Source: Platerodrilus igneus (Eukaryota; Arthropoda; Insecta; Coleoptera; Lycidae). Taken from it: 64,000 nucleotides of DNA. Of this stretch, positions 23,914 to 38,516 are shown one piece after another. A program made the translations under genes and the position numbers. The stretch's first letter is position 1. Every line of letters starts with the position of its first letter. Location: NCBI GenBank assembly GCA_036346225.1, contig JARFIW010001176.1, forward strand, positions 1,563,884-1,627,883, in the 5' to 3' direction. Below the pieces are notes generated by a model. The model did no database searches. It saw only the letters and a list, made by a program, of their open reading frames with translations, and was not told the origin of the DNA.

Positions 23914-25484
23914 CATACATACATACATACATACATACATACATACATACATACATACATACATACATACATACATACATACAGAACACAGTACTCCCAA
24001 AACCCAACCCCAAAAAAATCAATGTCCCCAATTTATAAATACATTATCAGAAACCCCCAAACATTCCAAAAAAAATTACCCATGAAAATGGCGAGCTGTA
24101 ATTTCTAGGTAATAACCCCCTGACAGTAACTATTAAGCAAAGAAAAGAATCAAACGCAACCCTAAAAACCACAGCTCTAGAATATCGTAAGGATAAACTT
24201 AAACTAAATTTACAAGCATAATGGCAACATTTTCAATTGTGCCAGCAAGTCTTTAAACAATTTTTTTTCCATTGATAAATAGTAAGTTTTTAGTTATTTA
24301 AAACAAATAGTAAAGCATTCATCAAAAAAACGGAACGTACCAAAATAGTTCAGTAATTTTTGTAAAGAATTAAATTTAGGAAGGCCATCTTTGACCGGTA
24401 AAACCCCAGGCATTCTAGTTCCGAAATCAGAAGCGCTTACCAAGAAAAACAAAAACAGAACTCACCTTCGAGTTACTGGCATCCGGGTGGAACCAGTCAC
24501 TGGTCTGCGTCAGCGAACAGGCAAGCTTACGTCCAGGCAGAGCGCATTTGACTTCGCAGTCCCCGAAAGAAGCGCAGCTCAAGGGATTAACGTGTCCCCC
24601 GCAGGAAGCTAGAATAGTTACGGACAATAAATTAATTTAATGAAGCCGAAACGTATTGTTTTATATAAACTCCATATACTCACCACGCTAAATAATGCGT
24701 GCCGGAAATTCACATCAAGAAAACGAGCGAAGCAAAACAACGTGTTTTCTGGTTGCTAATCGAACAGCAAATGCCATGTTACATTTGTTTAGTTAAAGTA
24801 CGTAAACTTGTCAAGAAAAATAACACAGGAAAACCCTAATTTTATTGAAATAATTTCGCCGAAATCTTTAAAAGGGAAAACACACCAGCATTTAATTATT
24901 GAAATACTTGGAAAGTCGCCTATTAAGGCGTAAATTCCACGGGACGAAATTCTTAGAAAGGATATTTATTTTTCTAATGAAGCACAAAGATTGATCAACT
25001 GACATAGATAGGATATTTATTATTAATTACAATACAAATTTTAATATACGAAAGGGTTGTTTTTAATTAACGGAATTAATTTTTGTGTTGAACGCCAAAG
25101 GAATTTAAGATAAAAATTATTGCGTATACACTAATTAATTATTTACGAAAATGAACGTAACATTCAATATTATTGGGTTATACCGGTGGTAAGATCACGC
25201 CATTCTAAAAATATCTGGAATGAATTGTGAGCCATTTGAATTTTTAGCCTTTTGGATTTTGATTTTGACGTGATTGTGTGTGTCTTGTATCTTGTGGATA
25301 TATGTCGATTCGAATTTGTTAAATTGGTATTATCATAATTTTGTCGTAATAAAATGACCAAGATCCCTGTTGCACTTGCTTATGAGCCCAATCAGGCACA
25401 GTTAATCTACAAGATTCAATTTTTTATTCGTATTTGGAAATACGAATGTATGACTGCTGAGTTATAGCGAAGTTATTAGTTCAA
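22123..25484 (+). repeat. Duplicated block A, first copy
   Basis: This 3.36-kb block recurs nearly base for base at 27515-30868, and its last 450 bp recur again at 33174-33627. Differences between copies are mostly in homopolymer lengths (for example the A and C runs near 24008-24075) and in microsatellite length. It contains a 112-codon ORF (22384-22722), present unchanged in the other copy, that matches nothing I know, and a TA/CATA microsatellite at 23865-23981. The ending at 25484 is a breakpoint with about 5 bp shared with the neighbouring block. Confidence 0.9.
23865..23981. repeat. (TA)n followed by (CATA)n microsatellite
   Basis: TA repeats run into about 17 CATA units ending at 23981. 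The duplicate copy at 29260-29370 has a shorter CATA tract. Confidence 0.9.
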
Positions 25485-27518
25485 AGGTTTTTTATCTAAA
25501 AGGGCACAGATTCGATTTTGAAAAATTTGTATTTCGTGGCAATCGTTTTCTGTTATACTGATATTAAGCTCAGGGCATCTTAGAGACAGATCTGAAATAG
25601 ATCGTAGATCACTTCAAGTCTTCAAATCTTTTTGGTATTTTGTTTGATGCGGCTTCGTAAGCCTTGGCTCTTGGATATCTATTTTGAGAACTGACTGACA
25701 GTAAATTCAAAAAATGTTGAATATATTCTAGAACCAGGAGAAGTTTTATATACAACAGATTTACGATAGCTACAATCGGATTTAGTGCTCCAGCAATTGG
25801 TGAAACCCAATCAAACTTCACTAAAATTTTTGAGTAGTGTCCTACTTTTAATACTAGTAATGATTTCAAGTTGCATAATGCCTCCTTTAACGTTACCAAA
25901 TACTTCTATTTAGCTTAATGGAAAACGTTTTTGGTGAATAAAAATACTTTCTAATCTATAAACGAATAATAAGACCGTACTGTTGGTACATTAATAAATT
26001 TATGCAATAAAAATGTCCATTAATATACGATTACTGTAGGTGCGAGTTTCAGAAGATTTATTATAAATTTTTGAGTATTCTTTGGTTATAGATGTCTTTG
26101 GAAACAACTGCAATCAATGTTATTCTGGACTCAATTCATTCTAACCACATCCTATGGGACTTCTGGGACTTTTTTTAACAGTTTGATGATCTTTATCAAC
26201 ATGACTTTTTTTCCAACAAGAAGTTGTCTAATGAAGGAACAATTCTTCTAAAATTAAAAGTAGCCAATATTATTCCGAACTTCATTGACTAATCAAATTA
26301 ATCAGTTCGATTACTTATTATTCAAAGGTTAACATTGTAACTGCTCAAGTTGCATGTTATTTGTTTCGATGGTAACGAAGAAATGTCCAACAAAAAGAAT
26401 TATTTTCCCTCCATACTCGTCGAGAATATCTTTGGTAGAATTTGGACAAATGATATAAAACCGCAAAATGAAATTATGTTTGTAGTTTTTCTCTAGTCAA
26501 CATACGTCAAATTTTTGTTACTGAAACATTAACTTGTATCAGCCACGCAGATTTTGCATTTTCTAAATCAGCATAATTTAGTGTGTGAAACTCCTTCGTT
26601 CCAAGATGATGAGGTCATAGGTACCACATTATACCAAATTAATCAAAACAAATTAATCATAAAACTGCACTACTTTACTATGCAAAATAACGATGATATT
26701 ATTCTTAACATTAAAAACCGCTGTAATGAATTTGACAACCTTTGAGTATGAATAATGTTAGATACAAAATAACCTTTCTTTTGATCAGGAATGCAAGTAA
26801 CGTAAAAATTATGTTTCTTAAAGGAAGTCGCCCTAACGCTATTGGTGGGTTTTACCCATACAGAAACTATTAAAATGAAATATGATTTTAAACATTTTAA
26901 AAGAATGTTACAAAAAGTTTAACATTATTCAGTTTTGGCGCCACTAAAGCAATGCGATCACAAGGTGGATCTGAAAGGAGTCGTAATTCATTTGAGTCTG
27001 AGTTTTTTTTTGTTTTTATATTAGTGTGGGTTCGTAAATCAAGTGTCTTTAATGTGGGCCTTGGTTGAACTTTACATTTTAAGTTGTAATTACGAGAACG
27101 ATAGCTGTTCTTGGTAGACCTAAGGGTTCTATGAAACATGAGTACAATCATATTTGGTGATGTACGTGAGGAATTAAGAATAGAAGTATTTTAAATATGT
27201 CGAAGAAAAGAAAAAGGAATTTGAGGCAACTCTTATAAAACAGAAACAGTACCAACAGAGAGATGCGGTATGAAAATCAACAAAAATAAAAGTAAAGTAC
27301 TAGTATGTAAAGTAGGGAAAATAAATCAAGAACTAAAATACAAATATGTAATACGAACTTACAAGAGGTTAAGGATTTCTGCTACCTATGAAGTCAAATA
27401 ATGCAAAATAGGAAAAGTGCAAAAGATTAGCACAAGGCCACGCTGCATTTAACAAGAAAGGCAACTGCTTATGTTCAAGGACAATAGACATGGAAAAGGA
27501 AAAGACTTCTGAAGTCGT
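25485..27518 (+). repeat. Duplicated block B, first copy
   Basis: Recurs at 33628-35667 with only scattered differences. Contains a small ORF at 25899-25609 (minus) and another at 26554-26745 (plus), both kept in the copy but unlike anything I recognise. Its right end (27240-27518) is a LINE reverse-transcriptase fragment, cut short at the join to block A'. Confidence 0.85.
27240..27518 (+). mobile_element. LINE thumb-region fragment
   Basis: Matches the RTE-like LINE from the 'MKINKNK' region through the 'EVKDFCYL' region, in broken frames. In the duplicate at 35390-36060 the LINE continues to its 3' end, whereas here it stops at 27514 where block A restarts. Confidence 0.6.
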
Positions 27519-29268
27519 CTAATTGAGCTCAAAGACATACCCAAATTTTCATCATAATCAAGAACATAAATACTAAATACTCCTTTCTACTTAAACAAGA
27601 AAATTTCACCTTAAAATTAAAAATTTGTTGTTAGCACAAATTCACTACTGTCCATTTTAAGTAAACAGATTATAAAATTATTCAACACACACCAAAACAT
27701 CAAAAATCGAACAACAAAGCACTCGTGGCTCCAATGTACATCGTCCTTTGTTAATCACACCATTCCAACTGGGTTATGTTTAGGTCCTCGAATTACTGGT
27801 CGCCTTTAAAAATTTTCTACACCACCATTCATCTAAAGTTGTTTCAGGGCTTTTCCGGAACTCATCTGTGTATATCTGAATCTTGTTTTGTGGATCCAGT
27901 CACGTTTACGAATCATTTAATTATTAACACCCCCGAAAATAGCAAAGAAATTCATACTTCTTTCACGCTATACCCAAAACTGCCTACTTTTGTTTATTCA
28001 TTTATCGTTACAATTTCGATAGTTGGTACAGTAATACTTGCCAATATAACTAGACTTTATTATCTTGTATCTTCTTTTCTAAATTCACTAACTAACTTTC
28101 ATTGTAGCACGTAAAGAGCAAACTGCTTTAAAGTGTTCAATAATCACCAAAATATAAGAGCAAACTGTTTAAAGTATTAAATCAAAATTGTAAATCAAAA
28201 AGCACTTTTTAAAGCATCGAATCATCAAAAATCTAAGAGAGCGAAACTGTTTCAAGTCCGGGTTTATATAAGAGCCCGCCCGTACGTCGGTTTTGTCCCC
28301 AAAGCGGACAATTCTTAGAATTTCGCATTCTACGTTCCCTTTTCGATAGTCGGGCACGCGATTCTTATTAAATTTGCACTCGGGTCAGTTAAATCTCAGA
28401 AATTTTCCACACGACACGCAACCACGTCCGAGAATAATTAATTAATTTTGTATCGAAATCGTTACGTTTACTCCTCATATCTGCATCTGATTTTCAACCA
28501 ATCGCCGCTCTCGTGACGTTGCTCAAATCACGCCTTTTACCATCTGTGTCTCTGTCCCGCGCATATTATCCGTCTCTATCTACCCTGTTCTGAGTGGTAC
28601 AAATCGATACTCTTTACTATCAGTTATTTCAGTCCACGTGGACTATTAAATAACCCACTTTATTAGCATTTCCGTGAATATTAAGCGACGGTTTCTCCAA
28701 CATTCTCTGTAACCATTTGTTATCTACAAAATTTAAGCAGAACGTCACTTTTAAAAATACGCAGGTGTTCAAACTTAATACTTCTAAATAACACTTCTAC
28801 GATTTGAATACTATTGGGTTTTTACATGCTTTTATGCATATTATATGTTACTAACGGTTCAATTAACTCCAATTAAAACAATAATGAATGGCGTTGACTT
28901 TTACCCTTTAATTTTTAGTGAATCCTAATTAAATATTAATTATTATTTGTACATTTTGTTTAATACCGGTTACTTAAAATTGAGTTAATTAATATAAATT
29001 TTGCATGTAATTTCTATTTGATTCTTTACTTGGAATAATTAAACTACATTAAAATTGAGCATTTTAATTCTGCTTCTTTTTATATAAAGCGTCTAGTAAA
29101 TAATTTAACTCCTTATTTTTAATGAAACGAATGAATTTTTATGCTTCACGGTTTTAATAACGCGTACCTTTTCCCAAAGCTTCCTTCTACACGATGATTA
29201 AAATTATTTGATGTGATTATTTAATTTTCTACCCTGGTCTAAATTTGAGTAATATATATACATATACG

Positions 29269-29313
<45 letters not shown>

Positions 29314-30868
29314 CATACATACATACATACATACATACATACATACATACATACATACATACATACATACAGAACACAGTACTCCCAAAACCCAACCCCA
29401 AAAAATCAATGTCCCCAATTTATAAATACATTATCAGAAACCCCAAACATTCCAAAAAATTACCCATGAAAATGGCGAGCTGTAATTTCTAGGTAATAAC
29501 CCCTGACAGTAACTATTAAGCAAAGAAAAGAATCAAACGCAACCCTAAAACCACAGCTCTAGAATATCGTAAGGATAAACTTAAACTAAATTTACAAGCA
29601 TAATGGCAACATTTTCAATTGTGCCAGCAAGTCTTTAAACAATTTTTTTCCATTGATAAATAGTAAGTTTTAGTTATTTAAAACAAATAGTAAAGCATTC
29701 ATCAAAAAACGGAACGTACCAAAATAGTTCAGTAATTTTGTAAAGAATTAAATTTAGGAAGGCCATCTTTGACCGGTAAAACCCCAGGCATTCTAGTTCC
29801 GAAATCAGAAGCGCTTACCAAGAAAAACAAAACAGAACTCACCTTCGAGTTACTGGCATCCGGGTGGAACCAGTCACTGGTCTGCGTCAGCGAACAGGCA
29901 AGCTTACGTCCAGGCAGAGCGCATTTGACTTCGCAGTCCCCGAAAGAAGCGCAGCTCAAGGGATTAACGTGTCCCCCGCAGGAAGCTAGAATAGTTACGG
30001 ACAATAAATTAATTTAATGAAGCCGAAACGTATTGTTTTATATAAACTCCATATACTCACCACGCTAAATAATGCGTGCCGGAAATTCACATCAAGAAAA
30101 CGAGCGAAGCAAAACAACGTGTTTTCTGGTTGCTAATCGAACAGCAAATGCCATGTTACATTTGTTTAGTTAAAGTACGTAAACTTGTCAAGAAAAATAA
30201 CACAGGAAAACCCTAATTTTATTGAAATAATTTCGCCGAAATCTTTAAAAGGGAAAACACACCAGCATTTAATTATTGAAATACTTGGAAAGTCGCCTAT
30301 TAAGGCGTAAATTCCACGGGACGAAATTCTTAGAAAGGATATTTATTTTTCTAATGAAGCACAAAGATTGATCAACTGACATAGATAGGATATTTATTAT
30401 TAATTACAATACAAATTTTAATATACGAAAGGGTTGTTTTTTAATTAACGGAATTAATTTTTGTGTTGAACGCCAAAGGAATTTAAGATAAAAATTATTG
30501 CGTATACACTAATTAATTATTTACGAAAATGAACGTAACATTCAATATTATTGGGTTATACCGGTGGTAAGATCACGCCATTCTAAAAATATCTGGAATG
30601 AATTGTGAGCCATTTGAATTTTTAGCCTTTTTGGATTTTGATTTTGACGTGATTGTGTGTGTCTTGTATCTTGTGGATATATGTCGATTCGAATTTGTTA
30701 AATTGGTATTATCATAATTTTTGTCGTAATAAAAATGACCAAGATCCCTGTTGCACTTGCTTATGAGCCCAATCAGGCACAGTTAATCTACAAGATTCAA
30801 TTTTTTTATTCGTATTTGGAAATACGAATGTATGACTGCTGAGTTATAGCGAAGTTATTAGTTCAAGG
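27515..30868 (+). repeat. Duplicated block A, second copy
   Basis: Near-identical copy of 22123-25484. It joins on the right directly to block C at 30865-30868 (shared AAGG), skipping block B, which follows the first copy. Confidence 0.9.
29260..29370. repeat. (TA)n followed by (CATA)n microsatellite
   Basis: Counterpart of 23865-23981 with fewer CATA units and one extra TA/CATA switch near 29310. Confidence 0.9.
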
Positions 30869-33175
30869 CTATCTCAACTCACTCACTCATATTTATCATT
30901 AAGTAGACGGTGTAAGTCGCTAAAACTCTGTAGCCGTAATCCCATCATAGGGACTGAAACCCTTTATTTTGCAAATTACAACGAATGTGCAATATTATTT
31001 TGTTATTTAACATTCGAAGTTATAACGAAGCACTTAACGTGGGCCGTTAGTGCCATCAGGTGTGTTAACTTAACGGACCTTTATTGTTAACAGTATTTCC
31101 GTTGCGAATTTTGTTCAGTGTTTAATTGAACAAGAAAGAAGTCACTTGTAATTGTTAACTGGTGTAGTAAGTTTAAGCACAACTTTTATAATAATTACAG
31201 CCACAGAAGCAACATTCGTACATGTATAATTAACTTCATTAACCTCAACAATTAAAATAATTTCACGCCCTGGTTATCCACCAAATTGGCCTTCCTTTAT
31301 TAAGAACTGAAACGGAGCATGCAAAATACTAATTAATAAAAACTGTTTGTTTATGTTTTATTTCCTGGAGTCGTCCGATGTGTGCGCCTCTGTTTGTTTA
31401 CACTAAATGACAGCAGCGTTGAGCCGCCAACGAGTATCATACAGGAAACTAGATAATGTTTGAGTTATTTTATGTTAGATAGTCTGGAATTCGATAAAAG
31501 TGTAATGAATTTAATGAATGAACGAACAAAAATCATTTTACTTAATTAAATCGCGTGTGTGCTTCCCTGCTTGCTCTTACTAATTTTATTAAGATTTTGC
31601 CAGTTATGTTATAATAGGTATTATTGAAATTGTGAGCAAGGGAAGAAGTTTGAAAAATGTTTTCTTACAGTGACTTATTGAATATTTATTTGTGTTGGGA
31701 TATATTTACCGGGAAGTACTTTAAGGTTGTCGATCTTTATACGGGCAGAAGCAAACTTGTCTTGGTTTCGAATATTTTTTCATTGTGAGACTTGGCGATA
31801 ACCAGGGTTGATAAATATCATGATTTATAAATATCAAAATATTCTATGTTTACCATACGAATATTGCAGTGTTATTGAAGCAGTAGCTGTAGCCCCATGT
31901 GTTGGGCGCTAATATTATCGTGATGTTCGTAAGTCCTTACATTCGGCGACAATAATATGTGTTGTGATGTTGATACGCCTCACGAGTAAGCCACTAAATT
32001 TTGTGATGTGATGTTGAAATTATATAATTCGAATCTCAACACAACGGACGCAGAATCTCAAAACCTGTAATAATTTTTTTGGGATGTAACGAAATTTTCT
32101 TACAAATTTCCTTAAAAATTATTTATTTGCAAACCAATATAAGTTTCGGCTGCTTAATAAATCCTTGGTCCCATATGGAAAACAACAAAAGATCTCTTAT
32201 TTCCTTGTTTGATTAAAATACAAGGCCAAGCTTCAAGTTCGGTACCAATAATAATATGAAAATGTAGAAAACATTTCTTAGAAAGTTTAAAAAACATTTT
32301 AATCATTAACACTTCTGCTGCTAGGGTGTTTTTAGTACTTTTTTCTGTAAGGCTGCATAAGTCAAATAAGACAGATAATAATTCATGCCTTTCAAGCCTT
32401 GGCATTCAAATCCGACTGACAACTATTCATATGTTTCAAGCCATATCAGTCACATCCGTACAGACATATTTAATTTGCATGTATAGGAGTATGCAGAAAT
32501 TCGCAAATGCAAGAAAGCTAAAGAACAGTGGATTGATGAAAAGCGCAAAGAGATACAAATTAAGATGGAAATAGGAAATACAGATGAACCATACAAACTA
32601 ATTAGAATCAATTTTAAGGATATAAAACCGTATAGCAAAAATATAAGAGACGTTGGAGGAAACGTCATTATAAAAATGTAGAGAAAATAGATAGGTGGCA
32701 AGAATATATACGGAATTTATATGCAGGAGAGGAACTAACTGCATTAGAACAGGAATCAGATATTGAAAGTGATGACTTGGGATATCCTATACTTAGAGAT
32801 GAGTTTGAACTAGCATTAAAGGGTCTGGAAAATGGTAAGGCGGCGGGTACAGATAAGGTACAAGCAGCTGGATAAGCAGTAACATAGCATCTCTTCCAAC
32901 TTGTGAGCTATATGTATTTGACAGGTGAGATATCCAAAGATTTCAAACGTAACATCATAGTAAGTAAACTAAAAGGCAAGGTGCAGATAGATGTGAAAAT
33001 TTTCGAACAATAAGTTTGACAGCATACATGTCAAAATATTAACTAGAATTGTACAAAGATAAATGGAAAACGAACTGAGGAAATACTAGGAGAAGATCAA
33101 TTTGGGTTTAGGCGAAACAGGGGAACACGGGAGGCTATTTTAGCTCTGATAGTGATAATGGAGAAAACAATAGAA
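30865..33175 (+). repeat. Duplicated block C, first copy
   Basis: Matches 36216-38516. Unlike the A copies, the C copies also differ by true substitutions and small deletions (for example around 31440-31500 versus 36790-36850, and 31740-31790 versus 37090-37130). Its right end is a LINE pre-RT segment that stops at 33175, where block A tail restarts. Confidence 0.85.
32480..33175 (+). mobile_element. RTE-like LINE pre-RT segment (fragment)
   Basis: Encodes, in broken frames, the region between endonuclease and RT ('EPYKLIRINFKDIKPYSK', then 'TYPILRDEFELALKGL'-like and 'DKVQA'), homologous to 10344-10018 minus, followed by the start of the RT ('FGFRRNRGTREAI'). Cut at a block junction at 33175. 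Confidence 0.65.
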
Positions 33176-35667
33176 ATTTTAATATACGAAAGGGTTGTTT
33201 TTAATTAACGGAATTAATTTTTGTGTTGAACGCCAAAGGAATTTAAGATAAAAATTATTGCGTATACACTAATTAATTATTTACGAAAATGAACGTAACA
33301 TTCAATATTATTGGGTTATACCGGTGGTAAGATCACGCCATTCTAAAAATATCTGGAATGAATTGTGAGCCATTTGAATTTTTAGCCTTTTTGGATTTTG
33401 ATTTTGACGTGATTGTGTGTGTCTTGTATCTTGTGGATATATGTCGATTCGAATTTGTTAAATTGGTATTATCATAATTTTTGTCGTAATAAAAATGACC
33501 AAGATCCCTGTTGCACTTGCTTATGAGCCCAATCAGGCACAGTTAATCTACAAGATTCAATTTTTTTATTCGTATTTGGAAATACGAATGTATGACTGCT
33601 GAGTTATAGCGAAGTTATTAGTTCAAAAGGTTTTTTATCTAAAAGGGCACAGATTCGATTTTTGAAAAATTTGTATTTCGTGGCAATCGTTTTCTGTTAT
33701 ACTGATATTAAGCTCAGGGCATCTTAGAGACAGATCTGAAATAGATCGTAGATCACTTCAAGTCTTCAAATCTTTTTGGTATTTTGTTTGATGCGGCTTC
33801 GTAAGCCTTGGCTCTTGGATATCTATTTTGAGAACTGACTGACAGTAAATTCAAAAAATGTTGAATATATTCTAGAACCAGGAGAAGTTTTATATACAAC
33901 AGATTTACGATAGCTACAATCGGATTTAGTGCTCCAGCAATTGGTGAAACCCAATCAAACTTCACTAAAATTTTTGAGTAGTGTCCTACTTTTAATACTA
34001 GTAATGATTTCAAGTTGCATAATGCCTCCTTTAACGTTACCAAATACTTCTATTTAGCTTAATGGAAAACGTTTTTGGTGAATAAAAATACTTTCTAATC
34101 TATAAACGAATAATAAGACCGTACTGTTGGTACATTAATAAATTTATGCAATAAAAATGTCCATTAATATACGATTACTGTAGGTGCGAGTTTCAGAAGA
34201 TTTATTATAAATTTTTGAGTATTCTTTGGTTATAGATGCCTTTGGAAACAACTGCAATCAATGTTATTCTGGACTCAATTCATTCTAACCACATCCTATG
34301 GGACTTCTGGGACTTTTTTTAACAGTTTGATGATCTTTATCAACATGACTTTTTTTCCAACAAGAAGTTGTCTAATGAAGGAACAATTCTTCTAAAATTA
34401 AAAGTAGCCAATATTATTCCGAACTTCATTGACTAATCAAATTAATCAGTTCGATTACTTATTATTCAAAGGTTAACATTGTAACTGCTCAAGTTGCATG
34501 TTATTTGTTTCGATGGTAACGAAGAAATGTCCAACAAAAAGAATTATTTTCCCTCCATACTCGTCGAGAATATCTTTGGTAGAATTTGGACAAATGATAT
34601 AAAACCGCAAAATGAAATTATGTTTGTAGTTTTTCTCTAGTCAACATACGTCAAATTTTTGTTACTGAAACATTAACTTGTATCAGCCACGCAGATTTTG
34701 CATTTTCTAAATCAGCATAATTTAGTGTGTGAAACTCCTTCGTTCCAAGATGATGAGGTCATAGGTACCACATTATACCAAATTAATCAAAACAAATTAA
34801 TCATAAAACTGCACTACTTTACTATGCAAAATAACGATGATATTATTCTTAACATTAAAAACCGCTGTAATGAATTTGACAACCTTTGAGTATGAATAAT
34901 GTTAGATACAAAATAACCTTTCTTTTGATCAGGAATGCAAGTAACGTAAAAATTATGTTTCTTAAAGGAAGTCGCCCTAACGCTATTGGTGGGTTTTACC
35001 CATACAGAAACTATTAAAATGAAATATGATTTTAAACATTTTAAAAGAATGTTACAAAAAGTTTAACATTATTCAGTTTTGGCGCCACTAAAGCAATGCG
35101 ATCACAAGGTGGATCTGAAATGAGTCGTAATTCATTTGAGTCTGAGTTTTTTTTTTGTTTTTATATTAGTGTGGGTTCGTAAATCAAGTGCCTTTAATGT
35201 GGGCCTTGGTTGAACTTTACATTTTAAGTTGTAATTACGAGAACGATAGCTGTTCTTGGTAGACCTAAGGGTTCTATGAAACATGAGTACAATCATATTT
35301 GGTGATGTACGTGAGGGAATTAAGAATAGAAGTATTTTAAATATGTCGAAGAAAAGAAAAAAGGAATTTGAGGCAACTCTTATAAAACAGAAACAGTACC
35401 AACAGAGAGATGCGGTATGAAAATCAACAAAAATAAAAGTAAAGTACTAGTATGTAAAGTAGGGGAAAATAAATCAAGAACTAAAATACAAATATGTAAT
35501 ACGAACTTACAAGAGGTTAAGGATTTCTGCTACCTATGAAGTCAAATAATGCAAAATAGGAAAAGTGCAAAAGATTAGCACAAGGCCACGCTGCATTTAA
35601 CAAGAAAGGCAACTGCTTATGTTCAAGGACAATAGACATGGAAAAAGGAAAAGACTTCTGAAGTCGT
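33174..35667 (+). repeat. Third copy of block A tail plus second copy of block B
   Basis: 33174-33627 repeats 25036-25484 and then runs on without a break into a copy of block B, as in the first occurrence, so this segment equals 25036-27518. The left join at 33174 falls inside LINE sequence with about 5 bp of shared bases. Confidence 0.9.
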
Positions 35668-36070
35668 ACGTTTGGAGCACAGCACTGTACGGTTACGAAA
35701 CGTGAAGAGTACAAGAAGCAACAGGGAAAAATAGAGAAGCCTTTGAAGTATAGTGCTACAGACGTACGATGAAGATATCATGGACAGACAACGAGGTTCT
35801 AGAAATGGTACGGGAAGAAGAAATATATGGAAAACAGTAACATGTATGAGGAATAAGATGATAAGACACGTTCTAAGGTATGAGGGTCTAGTGCAGGATG
35901 TATTAGGAGCGAAAGGGAAAAAGAGAGGTGGAGGTAGACCTAGCTTAGACTTATTGCACGCAAATAGTGAAAGATGTAAGTCGTGGGAATTTCGGTAAAT
36001 GTGTAGGTTAGCACAGAATAGAAAATAATGGTGGTACGCGTCCAACCAATTCTAGAACTGAAAACGTAAT
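35390..36070 (+). mobile_element. RTE-like LINE 3' part (fragment)
   Basis: Broken-frame copy of the LINE C-terminal region from the 'MKINKNK' block to the 'MCRLAQNRK' block near 36000, ending with 'TGGACGCG'-like 3' sequence around 36050. ORF 35753-35998 preserves 'MIRHVLRYEGLVQDVLGAK'. Confidence 0.65.
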
Positions 36071-36215
36071 GATGATGATAGTGATGGAAGAAAGTCAAAA
36101 GGATTGAAACGCTGCAGGCTCACAAGCCCAATTTGATGGTAAGTCCATACTTTTGGCATTTTTTTGATTTCAATTTTAAACTAAATCCTACTTATTCGAT
36201 CAAAACTAGGAAATA

Positions 36216-38516
36216 AAGGCTATCTCAACTCACTCACTCATATTTATCATTAAGTAGACGGTGTAAGTCGCTAAAACTCTGTAGCCGTAATCCCATCATA
36301 GGGACTGAAACCCTTTATTTTGCAAATTACAACGAATGTTCAATATTATTTTGTTATTTAACATTCGAAGTTATAACGAAGCACTTAACGTGGGCCGTTA
36401 GTGCCATCAGGTGTGTTAACTTAACGGACCTTTATTGTTAACAGTATTTCCGTTGCGAATTTTGTTCAGTGTTTAATTGAACAAGAAAGAAGTCACTTGT
36501 AATTGTTAACTGGTGTAGTAAGTTTAAGCACAACTTTTATAATAATTACAGCCACAGAAGCAACATTCGTACATGTATAATTAACTTCATTAACCTCAAC
36601 AATTAAAATAATTTCACGCCCTGGTTATCCACCAAATTGGCCTTCCTTTATTAAGAACTGAAACGGAGCATGCAAAATACTAATTAATAAAAACTGTTTG
36701 TTTATGTTTTATTTCCTGGAGTCGTCCGATGTGTGCGCCTCTGTTTGTTTACACTAAATGACAGCAGCGTTGAGCCGCCAACGAGTATCGTACAGGAAAC
36801 CAGATAATATTTGAGTTATTTCATGTTGGATAGCCTGCAACTCGATAAAAGTGTAATGAATTTAATGAATGAACGAACAAAAATCATTTTACTTAATGTA
36901 AATCACGTGTGTGCTTCCCTGCTTGCTCTTACTAATTTTATGAAGATTTTGCCAGTTATGTAATAATAGGTGTTATGGGAGTTCTGAGCAAGAGAAGAAG
37001 TTTGAGAAATGTTTTCTTATGGTGACTTACTGAATATTTATTTGTGTTGGGTTACATTTACCGGGAAGTACTTTAAGGTTGTCGATCTTTTTACGGGCAA
37101 GTCTTGTCTTGGTTTCGAATATTTTTTCATTCGGTGATAACCAGGGTTGATAAATATCATGATTTATAAATATCAAAATATTCTATGTTTACCATACGAA
37201 TATTGCAGTGTTATTGAAGCAGTAGCTGTAGCCCCATGTGTTGGGCGCTAATATTATCGTGATGTTCGTAAGTCCTTACATTCGGCGACAATAATATGTG
37301 TTGTGATGTTGATACGCCTCACGAGTAAGCCACTAAATTTTGTGATGTGATGTTGAAATTATATAATTCGAATCTCTACACAACGGACGCAGAATCTCAA
37401 AACCTGTAATAATTTTTTTGGGATGTAACGAAATTTTCTTACAAATTTCCTTAAAAATTATTTATTTGCAAACCAATATAAGTTTCGGCTGCTTAATAAA
37501 TCCTTGGTCCCATATGGAAAACAACAAAAGATCTCTTATTTCCTTGTTTGATTAAAATACAAGGCCAAGCTTCAAGTTCGGTACCAATAATAATATGAAA
37601 AATGTAGAAAACATTTCTTAGAAAGTTTAAAAAAACATTTTAATCATTAACACTTCTGCTGCTAGGGTGTTTTTAGTACTTTTTTCTGTAAGGCTGCATA
37701 AGTCAAATAAGACAGATAATAATTCATGCCTTTCAAGCCTTGGCATTCAAATCCGACTGACAACTATTCATATGTTTCAAGCCATATCAGTCACATCCGT
37801 ACAGACATATTTAATTTGCATGTATAGGAGTATGCAGAAATTCGCAAATGCAAGAAAGCTAAAGAACAGTGGATTGATGAAAAGCGCAAAGAGATACAAA
37901 TTAAGATGGAAATAGGAAATACAGATGAACCATACAAACTAATTAGAATCAATTTTAAGGATATAAAACCGTATAGCAAAATATAAGAGACGTTGGAGGA
38001 AACGTCATTATAAAATGTAGAGAAAATAGATAGGTGGCAAGAATATATACGGAATTTATATGCAGGAGAGGAACTAACTGCATTAGAACAGGAATCAGAT
38101 ATTGAAAGTGATGACTTGGGATATCCTATACTTAGAGATGAGTTTGAACTAGCATTAAAGGGTCTGGAAAATGGTAAGGCGGCGGGTACAGATAAGGTAC
38201 AAGCAGCTGGATAAGCAGTAACATAGCATCTCTTCCAACTTGTGAGCTATATGTATTTGACAGGTGAGATATCCAAAGATTTCAAACGTAACATCATAGT
38301 AAGTAAACTAAAAAGGCAAGGTGCAGATAGATGTGAAAATTTTCGAACAATAAGTTTGACAGCATACATGTCAAAAATATTAACTAGAATTGTACAAAGA
38401 TAAATGGAAAACGAACTGAGGAAATACTAGGAGAAGATCAATTTGGGTTTAGGCGAAACAGGGGAACACGGGAGGCTATTTTAGCTCTGATAGTGATAAT
38501 GGAGAAAACAATAGAA
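36216..38516 (+). repeat. Duplicated block C, second copy
   Basis: Homologue of 30865-33175. Here it is preceded by the LINE end and followed without interruption by the rest of the LINE, so this is probably the original arrangement. Confidence 0.85.

Noticed and set aside
23849..24085. ORFs reading Tyr-Ile or Met-Tyr-Val-Cys repeats
   Set aside because: Translations of the TA/CATA microsatellite.
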